From contig CASDXG010000006.1 of the NCBI GenBank assembly GCA_949285025.1, positions 1 through 64,000 of the forward strand: DNA of 64,000 bases, written 5' to 3'. The translations under genes and the position numbers were made by a program. The stretch is from an uncultured Bacteroides sp. GTDB lineage: Bacteria; Bacteroidota; Bacteroidia; Bacteroidales; Bacteroidaceae. Below the pieces are notes generated by a model. That model was not told the DNA's origin. It ran no database searches and saw only the letters and a list, made by a program, of their open reading frames with translations. This document shows positions 37,732 through 46,985 of the stretch, in pieces. Position 1 is the stretch's first letter. Each line of letters opens with the position of its first letter.

Positions 37732-37770
37732 AAAAGACGGCGGCCGTGTCTGTCAACAAACACGGCCGCC
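37732..37770 (-). terminator. Rho-independent terminator of the glucokinase gene
   Basis: A perfect 11-bp GC-rich stem (37739-37749 and 37760-37770) precedes TCTTTTT on the minus strand. Confidence 0.9.
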
Positions 37771-37805
37771 TTATAATTACATCGAAATATTTCTGCTACA
37801 CGAGC

Positions 37806-38780
37806 TTAATTTTCTCTTACTTCCCAACCTAAAGCACTTGCGCCCAATACGGCAGCATCGGCATCTTTCAACTGTGAAAGCAAAATTTTTGTCTTGCCTG
37901 CATAAATCTTTAATATATTCTCATCGAGAGCTTTCTTAATCGGTTTCATCAGGAAATCGCCTGATTTGGCCAATCCTCCGAAAAGAATAATCGCCTCCGG
38001 ACTTGAGAATGCGATAAAATCAGCGAAAGAACGTCCCAACAGAGTACCTGTGTATTCGAAAATATCCTGCGCCAATTTGTCTCCTTTAACAGCAGCATCA
38101 TAAACATCTTTCGACTGAATTTCTTCAGCAGGTATGTTTCTTAACAGACTTGGCTCGGAACGTGCAATCAGAAATTCACGCGCCGTACGGGCTACACCCG
38201 TAGCCGAACAGTATGCTTCCAGACAACCTTTACGTCCGCATCCGCATACACGTCCGTCACGTTCTACGATTACATGTCCCAACTCTCCTGCGAAACCGTC
38301 ATGGCCATATACCAACTGACCATTGACAACAATACCGCTTCCTACTCCGGTTCCCAGCGTAATCATGATAAAATCTTTCAATCCGCGCGCTGCTCCATAG
38401 GTCATTTCACCAATGGCAGCCGCATTCGCATCGTTCGTAAGAGCGGTAGGAATACCTAATTTTTCCTCGAACATTGCAGCTAAAGGAATGATTCCTTTCC
38501 ACGGAAGATTGGGAGCAAACTCAATGGTTCCTTTATAATAGTTACCATTCGGTGCACCGACACCCATTCCTTTTATCTTATCTACACCGCCAAACTGCTC
38601 AACCAGCGGCAAAAGTTTCTTGCAGATTGCATCTACATAATCTTCTACTTTCTCGAACTGCTGTGTCTTAACCGAATCTGAAGCCAGCACATTTCCTCGA
38701 GAATCAACTACGCCGAACACTGTATTTGTTCCGCCAATATCCATACCTACTACGTAGGGTTTTTCCATGTTTATAGTCAT
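37806..38780 (-). CDS. ROK-family glucokinase
   Basis: A 324-residue sugar kinase that phosphorylates glucose at C6. It has the ATP motif MDIGGTNTVFGVVD, the ROK sugar/catalytic region (TNDANAAAIGE, Asp in ND), the DFIMITLGTGVGSGIVVNG phosphate motif, ELGHVIV with the catalytic-site His, and the zinc motif CGCGRKGCLEAYCS. Monocistronic, with an ideal promoter upstream. Other ROK sugars (mannose, N-acetylmannosamine) are possible. Confidence 0.9.
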   Translation of the reverse strand: MTINMEKPYVVGMDIGGTNTVFGVVDSRGNVLASDSVKTQQFEKVEDYVDAICKKLLPLVEQFGGVDKIKGMGVGAPNGNYYKGTIEFAPNLPWKGIIPLAAMFEEKLGIPTALTNDANAAAIGEMTYGAARGLKDFIMITLGTGVGSGIVVNGQLVYGHDGFAGELGHVIVERDGRVCGCGRKGCLEAYCSATGVARTAREFLIARSEPSLLRNIPAEEIQSKDVYDAAVKGDKLAQDIFEYTGTLLGRSFADFIAFSSPEAIILFGGLAKSGDFLMKPIKKALDENILKIYAGKTKILLSQLKDADAAVLGASALGWEVREN

Positions 38781-38813
38781 GACAGTTTTTTATTTAGGGT
38801 TAATTTGTTTCGA

Positions 38814-38845
38814 CAAATGTAAGGAATACGGAATAACTTCGCAAA
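38814..38845 (-). promoter_or_regulatory. Promoter of the glucokinase gene
   Basis: On the minus strand TTTG (38842-38845), 20 bases, then TACATTTG (38814-38821): an exact match to the Bacteroidota -33/-7 consensus. Confidence 0.85.
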
Positions 38846-38939
38846 TTTTTTCCCGATTTATTCCCCGTTTTACTGTAACCTCCCTATTTTTATGCTGTCT
38901 AAACAGACAAAATCACAATCATAATACGGCTATTAATAT

Positions 38940-39659
38940 ATGATACGCTTAGAAAACATTCATAAAACTTACCATAACGGAGCACCGCTCCACGTATTGA
39001 AAGGCATCAATCTTACGGTGGAAAAGGGTGAGTTCATATCGATTATGGGAGCATCGGGCTCGGGAAAATCTACATTATTAAATATTCTTGGGATTCTTGA
39101 CAACTATGATTCCGGTGAATATTTCCTGAACGATGTCCTGATAAAAAACCTTAGCGAAACCAAAGCTGCCGAATATCGCAACCGAATGATCGGATTCATT
39201 TTCCAGTCGTTCAACCTGATTTCCTTCAAAAATGCACTGGAAAATGTAGCACTCCCGCTGTTCTATCAAGGAGTGAACCGAAAAAAAAGAAATACACTTG
39301 CACTGGAATATCTCGAAAAACTGGGGTTGAAAGAATGGGCACATCACATGCCGAATGAATTATCGGGCGGACAAAAGCAACGGGTTGCCATCGCCCGTGC
39401 ACTGATTTCAAAGCCTCAAATCATCTTAGCAGACGAACCGACCGGGGCATTAGACAGCAAGACTTCCATAGAAGTCATGGATATTCTGAAGGAACTTCAC
39501 GAGAAAGAGAACCTGACGATTATTGTCGTTACGCACGAAAGCGGGGTGGCCAACCAAACAAATAAGATTATTCATATCAAAGACGGCCTGATTGAAAGAA
39601 TAGAGAACAACATCGACCATACGGCTTCCCTCTTTGGCACAAACGGTATAATGAAATAA
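38940..39659 (+). CDS. ABC transporter ATPase, MacB/LolD type
   Basis: A 239-residue ATPase. Walker A GASGSGKST (38-46), Q-loop FIFQSFNL, signature LSGGQKQR and Walker B IILADEPTGALD are intact. The sequence type is that of MacB, LolD and FtsE-like subunits. It starts a five-gene operon with two MacB-type permeases, an adaptor and a TolC; in E. coli MacB the ATPase and permease are one chain, here they are separate. Confidence 0.93.
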   Translation: MIRLENIHKTYHNGAPLHVLKGINLTVEKGEFISIMGASGSGKSTLLNILGILDNYDSGEYFLNDVLIKNLSETKAAEYRNRMIGFIFQSFNLISFKNALENVALPLFYQGVNRKKRNTLALEYLEKLGLKEWAHHMPNELSGGQKQRVAIARALISKPQIILADEPTGALDSKTSIEVMDILKELHEKENLTIIVVTHESGVANQTNKIIHIKDGLIERIENNIDHTASLFGTNGIMK

Positions 39660-39672
39660 ATCGGAAAAACTT

Positions 39673-40923
39673 ATGCTTGATCTAATACAAGAAATATACG
39701 GAACAATCAGACGCAACAAGTTGCGCACGGCACTCACGGGCTTATCCGTTGCATGGGGTATCTTTATGTTGATCGTCTTATTAGGAGCCGGGAACGGAAT
39801 ACTCCATGCCTTTGAAGGACAATCCGGAAACATGAAAATGAATTCGATAAAGATTTTTCCGGGATACACGACCAAACCCTATAAGGGTTTAAACGAAAAC
39901 CGGCGGATTATATTGAGAGGAGACGACCGGAAGTTCACCGAAGAACATTTTCCCGAAAACGTCATTACCGCCGGAGCAACCACAGGAAGAGACAACACAA
40001 TCATTACATATGGAAAAGAAAAGGTGACACTCACGATAAACGGTGTCTTCCCTAACTACCCCGACCTGGAAGCTTTCGAGATGCTGCGCGGACGTTTTAT
40101 CAATGAACGCGACATCAGAGAACAGAGCAAAGTAGCCGTCCTTCACAGAGAACCGGCGGAAACTCTGTTCCCGAAGACCGATCCTTTGGGGAAATACGTC
40201 AATGCACAGGGGGTAATATACCGGATTGTCGGCATATACGACAACTTCGATACTTTTTCTCCCACGATATTGATTCCATTTTCCACCATGCAATCGGTAT
40301 ATAATAAGGGAGATACGATAGACAATCTCACCTTTGTTACCAAAGGTCTTACCAATGAAGTCAAAAACACGCAATTTGAAAGAGATTACAGAAAAGCCAT
40401 CGGACTGAAGAAACAATTCGCCCCGACCGACGAAGGTGCCATTTGGATGTGGAACAGGTTCAGTAACTATCTGCAACAACAAACCGCCACAAATATTTTA
40501 CATATCGCCATTTGGGTCATAGGAATCTTTACTTTGCTTAGCGGAATCGTGGGCGTCAGCAATATCATGCTGATAACCGTGCGTGAACGCACCCACGAAT
40601 TCGGGATACGCAAGGCTATCGGAGCCAAGCCGTCTTCAATCTTGTGGCTGATTATTTCGGAAAGTATTGCAATCACCACCATTTTCGGATACATCGGCAT
40701 GGTTGCAGGCATTGGTGTAACGGAATATATGAATATTGTGGCGGGAAAAGAGGTCATGGATATCGGAGTAGCCTCCGTAACTGTATTCAAAGATCCTACA
40801 GTAGATATGGGAATTGCCATACAAGCAACACTGACTTTAATTATAGCCGGCACGCTGGCCGGACTGTTTCCTGCACTGAAAGCAATAAAAATACGACCGA
40901 TAGACGCACTTAGAGCCAATTAG
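39673..40923 (+). CDS. MacB/FtsX-family ABC permease (first)
   Basis: A 416-residue permease: one N-terminal transmembrane helix following EIYGTIRRNKLRTALTGLSV, a large periplasmic MacB core domain (about 45-265), and three C-terminal helices of the FtsX domain with the VSNIMLITVRERTHEFGIRKAIGA motif that couples to the ATPase. MacB works by mechanotransmission, pushing substrates from periplasm to TolC. It starts 13 bases after the ATPase gene and ends three bases before the second permease. Confidence 0.93.
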   Translation: MLDLIQEIYGTIRRNKLRTALTGLSVAWGIFMLIVLLGAGNGILHAFEGQSGNMKMNSIKIFPGYTTKPYKGLNENRRIILRGDDRKFTEEHFPENVITAGATTGRDNTIITYGKEKVTLTINGVFPNYPDLEAFEMLRGRFINERDIREQSKVAVLHREPAETLFPKTDPLGKYVNAQGVIYRIVGIYDNFDTFSPTILIPFSTMQSVYNKGDTIDNLTFVTKGLTNEVKNTQFERDYRKAIGLKKQFAPTDEGAIWMWNRFSNYLQQQTATNILHIAIWVIGIFTLLSGIVGVSNIMLITVRERTHEFGIRKAIGAKPSSILWLIISESIAITTIFGYIGMVAGIGVTEYMNIVAGKEVMDIGVASVTVFKDPTVDMGIAIQATLTLIIAGTLAGLFPALKAIKIRPIDALRAN

Positions 40924-40926
40924 TTT

Positions 40927-42171
40927 ATGAAAAGAATCGACTTAGATACATGGGAAGAGATACTGGTTACCCTTACAAGGAACAAGACGCGAAGCCTGCT
41001 TACCGCCTTCGGTATCTTCTGGGGAATCTTTATGCTTATCGCACTGATGGGCGGAGCCAAAGGAATGAAAGACTTACTTTCACAAGGTTTTGAGGGTTTC
41101 GCCACAAACTCCGGTTTCATGTTTGCCAACCCCACTGAAAAAGCTTACAAAGGTTTTCAGCAGGGAAGGACTTGGAACTTGGAAAACAAAGACATCGAAC
41201 GTGTCCGCAAAAGTGTGCCTGAAGTGGATATCATTACGGCAAACAACACACAATGGGGAGTAAACATCAACTATGAAGAGCATACGTTCTCGGGAACCTT
41301 GAAAGGACTTTTCCCTGAATACAAGGCTATAGAAGACCCGAAAATATGCATGGGAAGGTATTTAAACGAGTTCGATGTACGCGAGAACCGGAAGGTTTGT
41401 GTAATCGGATACCGGATTTACGAAACGCTTTTCCCCGAAAAAGGGAATCCGTGCGGCAAATTCATCGAGATAAACGGCATTTATTACCGGATTATCGGTG
41501 TCAGCAGTGCGGTAGGAACACAGTCTATACAAGGCCTTCCGGAAACATCCGTCAGCATACCTTTCACCACATTACAGATGAATTATAACATGGGACAACG
41601 GATAGAACTCCTCTCTTATACGGTAAAAAAAGGATATTCCGTCAGCGAAGTAGAGAAAAAAATAGAGCAGGTAATCAAAAAAGCCCACATGATTCACCCT
41701 GATGACAGCCAAGCAGTCATGAACATGAATGCAGAAGCCATATTCTCTATGGTAGACAATCTGTTTAAAGGCATACGTGTTCTAAGCTGGTTAGTGGGAT
41801 TGGGATGTCTGCTTGCGGGCGCTATCGGAGTAAGCAATATCATGATGGTAACCGTAAAAGAGCGGACAACCGAGATCGGCATACGCAGAGCCATCGGAGC
41901 CCGTCCCGGAGATATTCTGCAACAAATACTGTCTGAAAGTATTGTCCTGACGGGAATTTCCGGCATGCTCGGCATTCTGTTTGCCGTATTTGTACTAAGC
42001 GTTGTAGAACAGGGCACATCAACCCCGCTCTCTCCCACGCACTTTCAAATCGGTTTCTGGGAAGCAATCGGCACATGCGTCCTTGTGGCCGTTCTCGGAT
42101 TGCTGGCCGGACTGGCGCCTGCATTCCGCGCAATGTCTGTAAAGCCCATTGATGCCATCCGAGACGAATAA
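40927..42171 (+). CDS. MacB/FtsX-family ABC permease (second)
   Basis: A 414-residue paralogue of the preceding permease with the same architecture: N-terminal TRNKTRSLLTAFGIFWGIFM helix, MacB core, and FtsX domain with VSNIMMVTVKERTTEIGIRRAIGARP. The two would give a heterodimer. The gap of three bases implies coupling. Confidence 0.93.
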   Translation: MKRIDLDTWEEILVTLTRNKTRSLLTAFGIFWGIFMLIALMGGAKGMKDLLSQGFEGFATNSGFMFANPTEKAYKGFQQGRTWNLENKDIERVRKSVPEVDIITANNTQWGVNINYEEHTFSGTLKGLFPEYKAIEDPKICMGRYLNEFDVRENRKVCVIGYRIYETLFPEKGNPCGKFIEINGIYYRIIGVSSAVGTQSIQGLPETSVSIPFTTLQMNYNMGQRIELLSYTVKKGYSVSEVEKKIEQVIKKAHMIHPDDSQAVMNMNAEAIFSMVDNLFKGIRVLSWLVGLGCLLAGAIGVSNIMMVTVKERTTEIGIRRAIGARPGDILQQILSESIVLTGISGMLGILFAVFVLSVVEQGTSTPLSPTHFQIGFWEAIGTCVLVAVLGLLAGLAPAFRAMSVKPIDAIRDE

Positions 42172-42206
42172 ATCATTTATGAAGAAACAAAACTATTTAT
42201 TGGAAT

Positions 42207-43304
42207 ATGAAAAAGTATATCAGACTAATTGTCTTGGCAATCATTGCCTTAATCTTTGTAGGAACCTTTGTTTTCCTCTACCGGAAATCACAACCGAAAG
42301 AAATTGTTTATGAGATTCTACCGGTAGAAACAGCCGACCTTAAACTGACAACCATCGCCACAGGTAGGGTTGAACCGCGCGATGAAGTGCTAATCAAACC
42401 GCAGATTTCCGGCATCATCTCCGAAGTATACAAGGAGGCCGGAGAAAAGGTCAAGGAAGGAGAAGTCATTGCAAAAGTAAAAGTCATCCCTGAACTGGGA
42501 ACACTGAATGCAGCTGAAAGCCGTGTCCGCCTTGCTGAAATGAACGGAAAGCAGGCAGAAACCGACTTAAGCAGAATGGAAAAACTCTATAAAAGCAAGC
42601 TTGTAAGCGACGAAGAGTATGAACAAACGCTCTTGACCACACAACAAGCCCGCGAGGAACTGCAGGCAGCAAAAGATAATCTGGAAATCGTAAAGGAGGG
42701 AATCACCAAAAGCAGCGCTTCTTTCAGCAGCACTTTAATCCGTTCCACCATCACAGGACTGATATTGGATGTGCCCATTAAGGTCGGAAACTCAGTCATC
42801 ATGAGCAATACTTTCAACGACGGGACAACGATAGCCACCGTAGCAGACATGAGTGATTTAATCTTCCGTGGCAATGTGGATGAGACCGAAGTGGGACGTA
42901 TTCAAGAAGGCATCCCGGTAAAAATCACATTAGGCGCTCTGCAAAACATGAAATTCGATGCGACTTTGGAATACATTTCTCCGAAAAGCGTAGCCAACAA
43001 CGGTGCGAACCAGTTTGAAATAAAAGCAGCCATTACCGTACCCGACAGCGTCACCATCCGTTCGGGATACAGTGCCAATGCGGAAATGACACTGCAGGAA
43101 GCACATAACGTGCAGGCCGTTCCCGAAAGCGCTGTAGAGTACGAAGGCGATTCAACCTATGTATACGTTCTGACAGACAGCGTACCCACGCAAAAATTCG
43201 AGCGTCGCTCCGTAAAGACCGGCATAAGCGACGGAATAAAAATCGAGATAAAACAAGGCTTACAAAACAACGACCGCGTACGCGGACTGAAGAAAACTTT
43301 CTGA
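42207..43304 (+). CDS. MacA-like periplasmic adaptor
   Basis: A 365-residue membrane fusion protein with an N-terminal membrane helix (about 5-24) and no lipobox. Lipoyl halves flank a helical hairpin: EVLIKPQISGIISEVYKEAG and STITGLILDVPIKVG. The domain order is that of MacA. It is in an operon with the MacB-like transporter upstream (35-base gap) and TolC downstream (four-base gap). Confidence 0.9.
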   Translation: MKKYIRLIVLAIIALIFVGTFVFLYRKSQPKEIVYEILPVETADLKLTTIATGRVEPRDEVLIKPQISGIISEVYKEAGEKVKEGEVIAKVKVIPELGTLNAAESRVRLAEMNGKQAETDLSRMEKLYKSKLVSDEEYEQTLLTTQQAREELQAAKDNLEIVKEGITKSSASFSSTLIRSTITGLILDVPIKVGNSVIMSNTFNDGTTIATVADMSDLIFRGNVDETEVGRIQEGIPVKITLGALQNMKFDATLEYISPKSVANNGANQFEIKAAITVPDSVTIRSGYSANAEMTLQEAHNVQAVPESAVEYEGDSTYVYVLTDSVPTQKFERRSVKTGISDGIKIEIKQGLQNNDRVRGLKKTF

Positions 43305-43308
43305 AATC

Positions 43309-44640
43309 ATGAATAAAAAAGTTTACATCGCAACGATATTTCTGGCTTCCGCCTGCATGCTTCCCTCACAAGCCGATGAACAATGGGACCTGAAACGGTG
43401 TATTGAATATGCAATTGAGCATAACATCACCATAAAACAGCAGGAAGCCTCACAAGAACAAAACGAGATTGAACTCAGCACAGCCAGATGGAACCGTTTG
43501 CCCAACCTGAACGGTAGCGCATCTCATTCGTTCAATTTCGGTCGAAGTCTGCAATCCGATAACACATACAAAAACATCAACACACAGAATACCGGATTCA
43601 ATCTGTCAACAAACATTCCTATTTTCACAGGGTTACAGCTAATAAACAATGTAGCTTTGGCCAAGCTTAATCTGAAAGCCGCCATCGAAGACCTGAACAA
43701 AGCGAAAGAAGACATCAGCATTCAAATAACATCTGCCTATCTTCAAATCCTTTTCAATCAGGAATTGGCGAAAGTTGCTCACGAACAAGTGGCACTGAGT
43801 AAGGAACTTCTTACCCAAAAAGAAGCCTTTTTCAAAGCAGGGAAAGCCTCGGAAGCCGAATGGCTTGAAGCCAAAGCACGAGTGGCACAAGATGAGCTTT
43901 CAGCAGTTCAGGCAGACAACAATTACAACATCTCACTGCTGGAACTCACCCAACTCCTTGAATTGCCTACGCCCGACGGATTCAGCATCGTATCGCCCGA
44001 CACTGAAGGAGAAGACTCTTTTGCTCCTCTCACACCACCCGAAGACATTTATACCGATGCTGTCCAATCGAAACCCGGTATAAAAGCTGCCCAATATCGC
44101 TTGGAAGGCGCAGAAAAGAATATCCGCATTGCACAAAGTGCATACTACCCGCAACTCAGTTTAGGCGCAGGATTGGGTACAAGCTATTACAAGATGTCAG
44201 GGAACAACAACCAAAGTTTCGGTTCCCAACTAAAGAACAATTTCAGCCAATATGTAGGCATCTCTCTTAGCATCCCCATCTTCAACCGGTTTGCCACGCG
44301 CAACAGAGTAAGAAGTGCACGGGTCCAGCAGCTGACACTGGGCTGGCAACTGGAGGACAGCAAGAAAACTCTTTATAAAGAAATACAGCAGGCTTACTAT
44401 AATGCTGTTGCATCAGAGAAACAATATCAAAGCAGTATGACGGCCGATGAAGCCGCATACTCTTCTTTCATGCTTACAAAAGAAAAATATGAGAACGGGA
44501 AAGCTACAGCCACCGAGTACAATGAGGGAAGAACAAACTGGCTGAAGACAGTTTCAGACCGCATACAAGCCAAATATGAATATTTGTTCCGCAGCAAGAT
44601 TTTAGATTTCTATAAAGGAATTCCGCTAACGTTAGAATGA
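43309..44640 (+). CDS. TolC-family outer-membrane protein of the MacAB-like system
   Basis: A 443-residue TolC family protein with signal peptide (LPSQA) and the repeat start WDLKRCIEYAIEHNI, followed by the long helical outer-membrane efflux repeats (FNFGRSLQSDN, NIPIFTGLQLINN; SIPIFNRFATRNR in the second). It closes the operon at the outer membrane. The stop codon and last residues LTLE are inside a 15-bp palindrome shared with the convergent gene at 44648. Confidence 0.92.
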   Translation: MNKKVYIATIFLASACMLPSQADEQWDLKRCIEYAIEHNITIKQQEASQEQNEIELSTARWNRLPNLNGSASHSFNFGRSLQSDNTYKNINTQNTGFNLSTNIPIFTGLQLINNVALAKLNLKAAIEDLNKAKEDISIQITSAYLQILFNQELAKVAHEQVALSKELLTQKEAFFKAGKASEAEWLEAKARVAQDELSAVQADNNYNISLLELTQLLELPTPDGFSIVSPDTEGEDSFAPLTPPEDIYTDAVQSKPGIKAAQYRLEGAEKNIRIAQSAYYPQLSLGAGLGTSYYKMSGNNNQSFGSQLKNNFSQYVGISLSIPIFNRFATRNRVRSARVQQLTLGWQLEDSKKTLYKEIQQAYYNAVASEKQYQSSMTADEAAYSSFMLTKEKYENGKATATEYNEGRTNWLKTVSDRIQAKYEYLFRSKILDFYKGIPLTLE

Positions 44641-44661
44641 GAAACCCTCATTCTAACGTTA
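44627..44661. terminator. Hairpin overlapping the ends of two convergent genes
   Basis: A perfect 15-bp inverted repeat, TAACGTTAGAATGAG (44627-44641) with its complement at 44647-44661 and a five-base loop. It covers the last codons and stops of both the TolC gene and the CvfB-like gene. Flanks lack a long T-tract, so termination strength is uncertain. Confidence 0.65.
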
Positions 44662-45490
44662 ACCGGATGCCGGAATCTTCAAGCACAATAAGCCGTTTCT
44701 TATACAAATCGCCTACGCCCTTTTTAAACGTTTTCTTACTGACGGAAAAAATCCGATAAATTGTTTCGGGATCGGTCTTGTCGGTCATCGGAATAAATCC
44801 GTTATGATCTTCCAGATATTGTAACAGAACATCCGAGAACTCTTTCACTTTACCCATCCCTTGTTTCTGAAGCATCAAATCAATCTTTCCGTCTTCACGC
44901 ACCTGTTTTACGTATGCTTTCAATGACATACCTACTTCAACAGGCTGGAATATCTCGTTATGATATAACAACCCGCCAAAGCGATTGTCTATAATTACCT
45001 TAAATCCTAAATTCGTACGCTGCCAGACAAGAATGTCAACTTCGTCATTCGGCTCATAACCGGAAACTCCGTCTGATAAGAAACGGGATATATAAGCCGA
45101 AGCGACAATACGATAGCTTGTATCGTCCACATAAATATAAACCACATACCGCCGTCCTTTCTCCATCCGTTCTTTTTGCTCACTGAAAGGTACGAACAAA
45201 TCTTTCATCAGTCCCCAATTCAGAAATGCGCCATAACGGTTTGTCCAAGCCACTTCAAGACAAGCAAACTCTCCGACTTGCGCATATGGTCTCTCGGTAG
45301 TGGCAATCAAACGTTCCTCATTATCAAGATAAACGAAGACATCCAGCACATCGCCCGTTTTACAATCGGCCGGGACATATCGCGCGGGAAGCAGAATATC
45401 TCCATCATCTTCTCCGTCAAGATACACCCCAAAATCCACCTTTCTCAAAACCGTCAAGCGGTTATATTTGCCCAATCGAATATGTCCCAT
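44648..45490 (-). CDS. S1-like RNA-binding protein, CvfB family
   Basis: A 280-residue protein with tandem S1-like OB folds (about 1-65, 70-140, 145-210; KVDFGVYLDGEDDGDILLPARYVP, TNRYGAFLNWGLMKDLFVP, GFKVIIDNRFGGLLYHNEIF) and a C-terminal winged-helix domain (about 215-280). This is the layout of Staphylococcus CvfB (conserved virulence factor B), an RNA-binding regulator. Target RNAs are unknown. It lies 83 bases downstream of lolD on the same strand and may have its own promoter. Confidence 0.88.
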   Translation of the reverse strand: MGHIRLGKYNRLTVLRKVDFGVYLDGEDDGDILLPARYVPADCKTGDVLDVFVYLDNEERLIATTERPYAQVGEFACLEVAWTNRYGAFLNWGLMKDLFVPFSEQKERMEKGRRYVVYIYVDDTSYRIVASAYISRFLSDGVSGYEPNDEVDILVWQRTNLGFKVIIDNRFGGLLYHNEIFQPVEVGMSLKAYVKQVREDGKIDLMLQKQGMGKVKEFSDVLLQYLEDHNGFIPMTDKTDPETIYRIFSVSKKTFKKGVGDLYKKRLIVLEDSGIRLTLE

Positions 45491-45573
45491 GATTTCTTCC
45501 GGTCTTTTCCTTTTAAATTATACATTGTTTTATCAAAAAGTTCCTGTTCTTTTCTCCGATTATTCACGACATT

Positions 45574-46257
45574 TCACAAAAACGATTCAGCGTTTTTCCC
45601 CGTTTCCGAAATTATTTTCCCGTCAACCAGATGTATGGTCCGGTCAGTCTGCACCGCCAGTGTCTCATCATGCGTAACAATCACAAAAGTCTGTCCCAAT
45701 TCATCCCGCAAACGGAAGAACAGTTTATGCAAATCTTCCTTATTTTTCATATCAAGACTTCCCGACGGTTCATCGGCAAGAATGACAGACGGATGATTGA
45801 TTAAAGCACGAGCTACTGCCACACGTTGTTTTTCACCGCCCGACAGTTCCGAAGGCTTATGTGAAGCACGCGCCAGCAATCCTAAAAAATCAAGAATCTC
45901 ATTTGCCCGTTTCTTCGACGCATCGAACGATTTCCCTTGTATTAATGCCGGAATGATTACATTCTCCAATGCCGTAAACTCCGGCAGCAATTGATGAAAC
46001 TGAAATACAAATCCGATTTCCCGGTTCCGAAAAGCCGAAAGTTCTTTTCCTTTCATCCGGCTCACTTCCGTACCATTCAAAACAACCCACCCCGCATCCG
46101 GACGGTCGAGCGTTCCCATTATTTGCAGCAATGTGGTCTTCCCGGCTCCGCTCGGGCCGACAATACTTACAACCTCTCCCTTATTTATCGTAAGATCAAT
46201 GCCTTTCAGCACTTGCAAAGCACCGAAACTTTTCGTTATTCCTTCTAATTGAATCAT
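45574..46257 (-). CDS. ABC transporter ATPase, LolD-like
   Basis: A 227-residue ATPase with Walker A GPSGAGKT (34-41), LSGGEKQR signature and Walker [13 protein letters not shown]. The [20 protein letters not shown] region (here [20 protein letters not shown]) is characteristic of LolD, the energising subunit for lipoprotein release. No LolC/LolE-type permease is adjacent; its partners must be encoded elsewhere. Third gene after antiporter and tcdA, five bases behind tcdA. Confidence 0.9.
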   Translation of the reverse strand: MIQLEGITKSFGALQVLKGIDLTINKGEVVSIVGPSGAGKTTLLQIMGTLDRPDAGWVVLNGTEVSRMKGKELSAFRNREIGFVFQFHQLLPEFTALENVIIPALIQGKSFDASKKRANEILDFLGLLARASHKPSELSGGEKQRVAVARALINHPSVILADEPSGSLDMKNKEDLHKLFFRLRDELGQTFVIVTHDETLAVQTDRTIHLVDGKIISETGKNAESFL

Positions 46258-46262
46258 ATTTT

Positions 46263-46985
46263 CTACAATTTCCGAATCACATATTCAGCCAAATAACATC
46301 CAAACACCGCCGGTATATAACAAATCGTACCGGTAGTAGACTTCTTGTTCTTCTCACCGTCTACCAACACTATCGCACGTTCATCAGCCTGCTCCGTACT
46401 GAATACCACCGGCAGTGAACGCCTCATTCCCATCTTCTGCAACCGTTTGCGCACCGCTTTACTCAATCCGCAATGATAAGTTTCCCACAAATCGGCAAAA
46501 CGTATCTGAGTAATATCACGCTTCGCCCCCGCTCCCATACTGCTTATAATCTTTATTCCCCGCAACAAAGCATGATAAATAAGATAACATTTGGGGGATA
46601 CCGTATCAATCGCATCTATAATAAAATCATAATGCCCACCGTCTAATAAAGCCGGGATATCCTCGTCTTTCAGGTAAACCGGAAACACATTCAAACGCAC
46701 GGCCGGATTGATATCCTTAAAACGTTCGGCCAAGACCTGAGCTTTCAATTTTCCTATCGTAGAATGCAAAGCAGGGAGCTGACGATTGATATTGGAAGGC
46801 TGCACGATATCTGCGTCTACAATGGTCATTTCTCCTACCCCTGCACGACAAATCATCTCGGCCGCATAAGCTCCCACACCTCCCAGACCGACAATCAAAA
46901 CGTGAGACTTCCTCAAACGCTCCATCTTATCTTTCCCAAGCAACAGCTCACTCCGCTGTTGCCATTCTAATGCATCCTCTATCAT
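46263..46985 (-). CDS. tcdA: tRNA threonylcarbamoyladenosine dehydratase (TcdA/YgdL family)
   Basis: A 240-residue E1-like (ThiF/MoeB fold) enzyme that cyclises t6A37 of tRNA to ct6A using ATP. The nucleotide motif [35 protein letters not shown] and the DAIDTVSPK segment are typical of the CsdL/TcdA branch. A Cys-rich zinc site as in MoeB is not seen, in line with TcdA. Its ATG overlaps the antiporter stop by four bases. Confidence 0.9.
   Translation of the reverse strand: MIEDALEWQQRSELLLGKDKMERLRKSHVLIVGLGGVGAYAAEMICRAGVGEMTIVDADIVQPSNINRQLPALHSTIGKLKAQVLAERFKDINPAVRLNVFPVYLKDEDIPALLDGGHYDFIIDAIDTVSPKCYLIYHALLRGIKIISSMGAGAKRDITQIRFADLWETYHCGLSKAVRKRLQKMGMRRSLPVVFSTEQADERAIVLVDGEKNKKSTTGTICYIPAVFGCYLAEYVIRKL

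Noticed and set aside
45176..45796. Open frame of about 200 codons opposite cvfB and lolD
   Set aside because: It spans two unrelated real genes on the other strand and looks like random translation.
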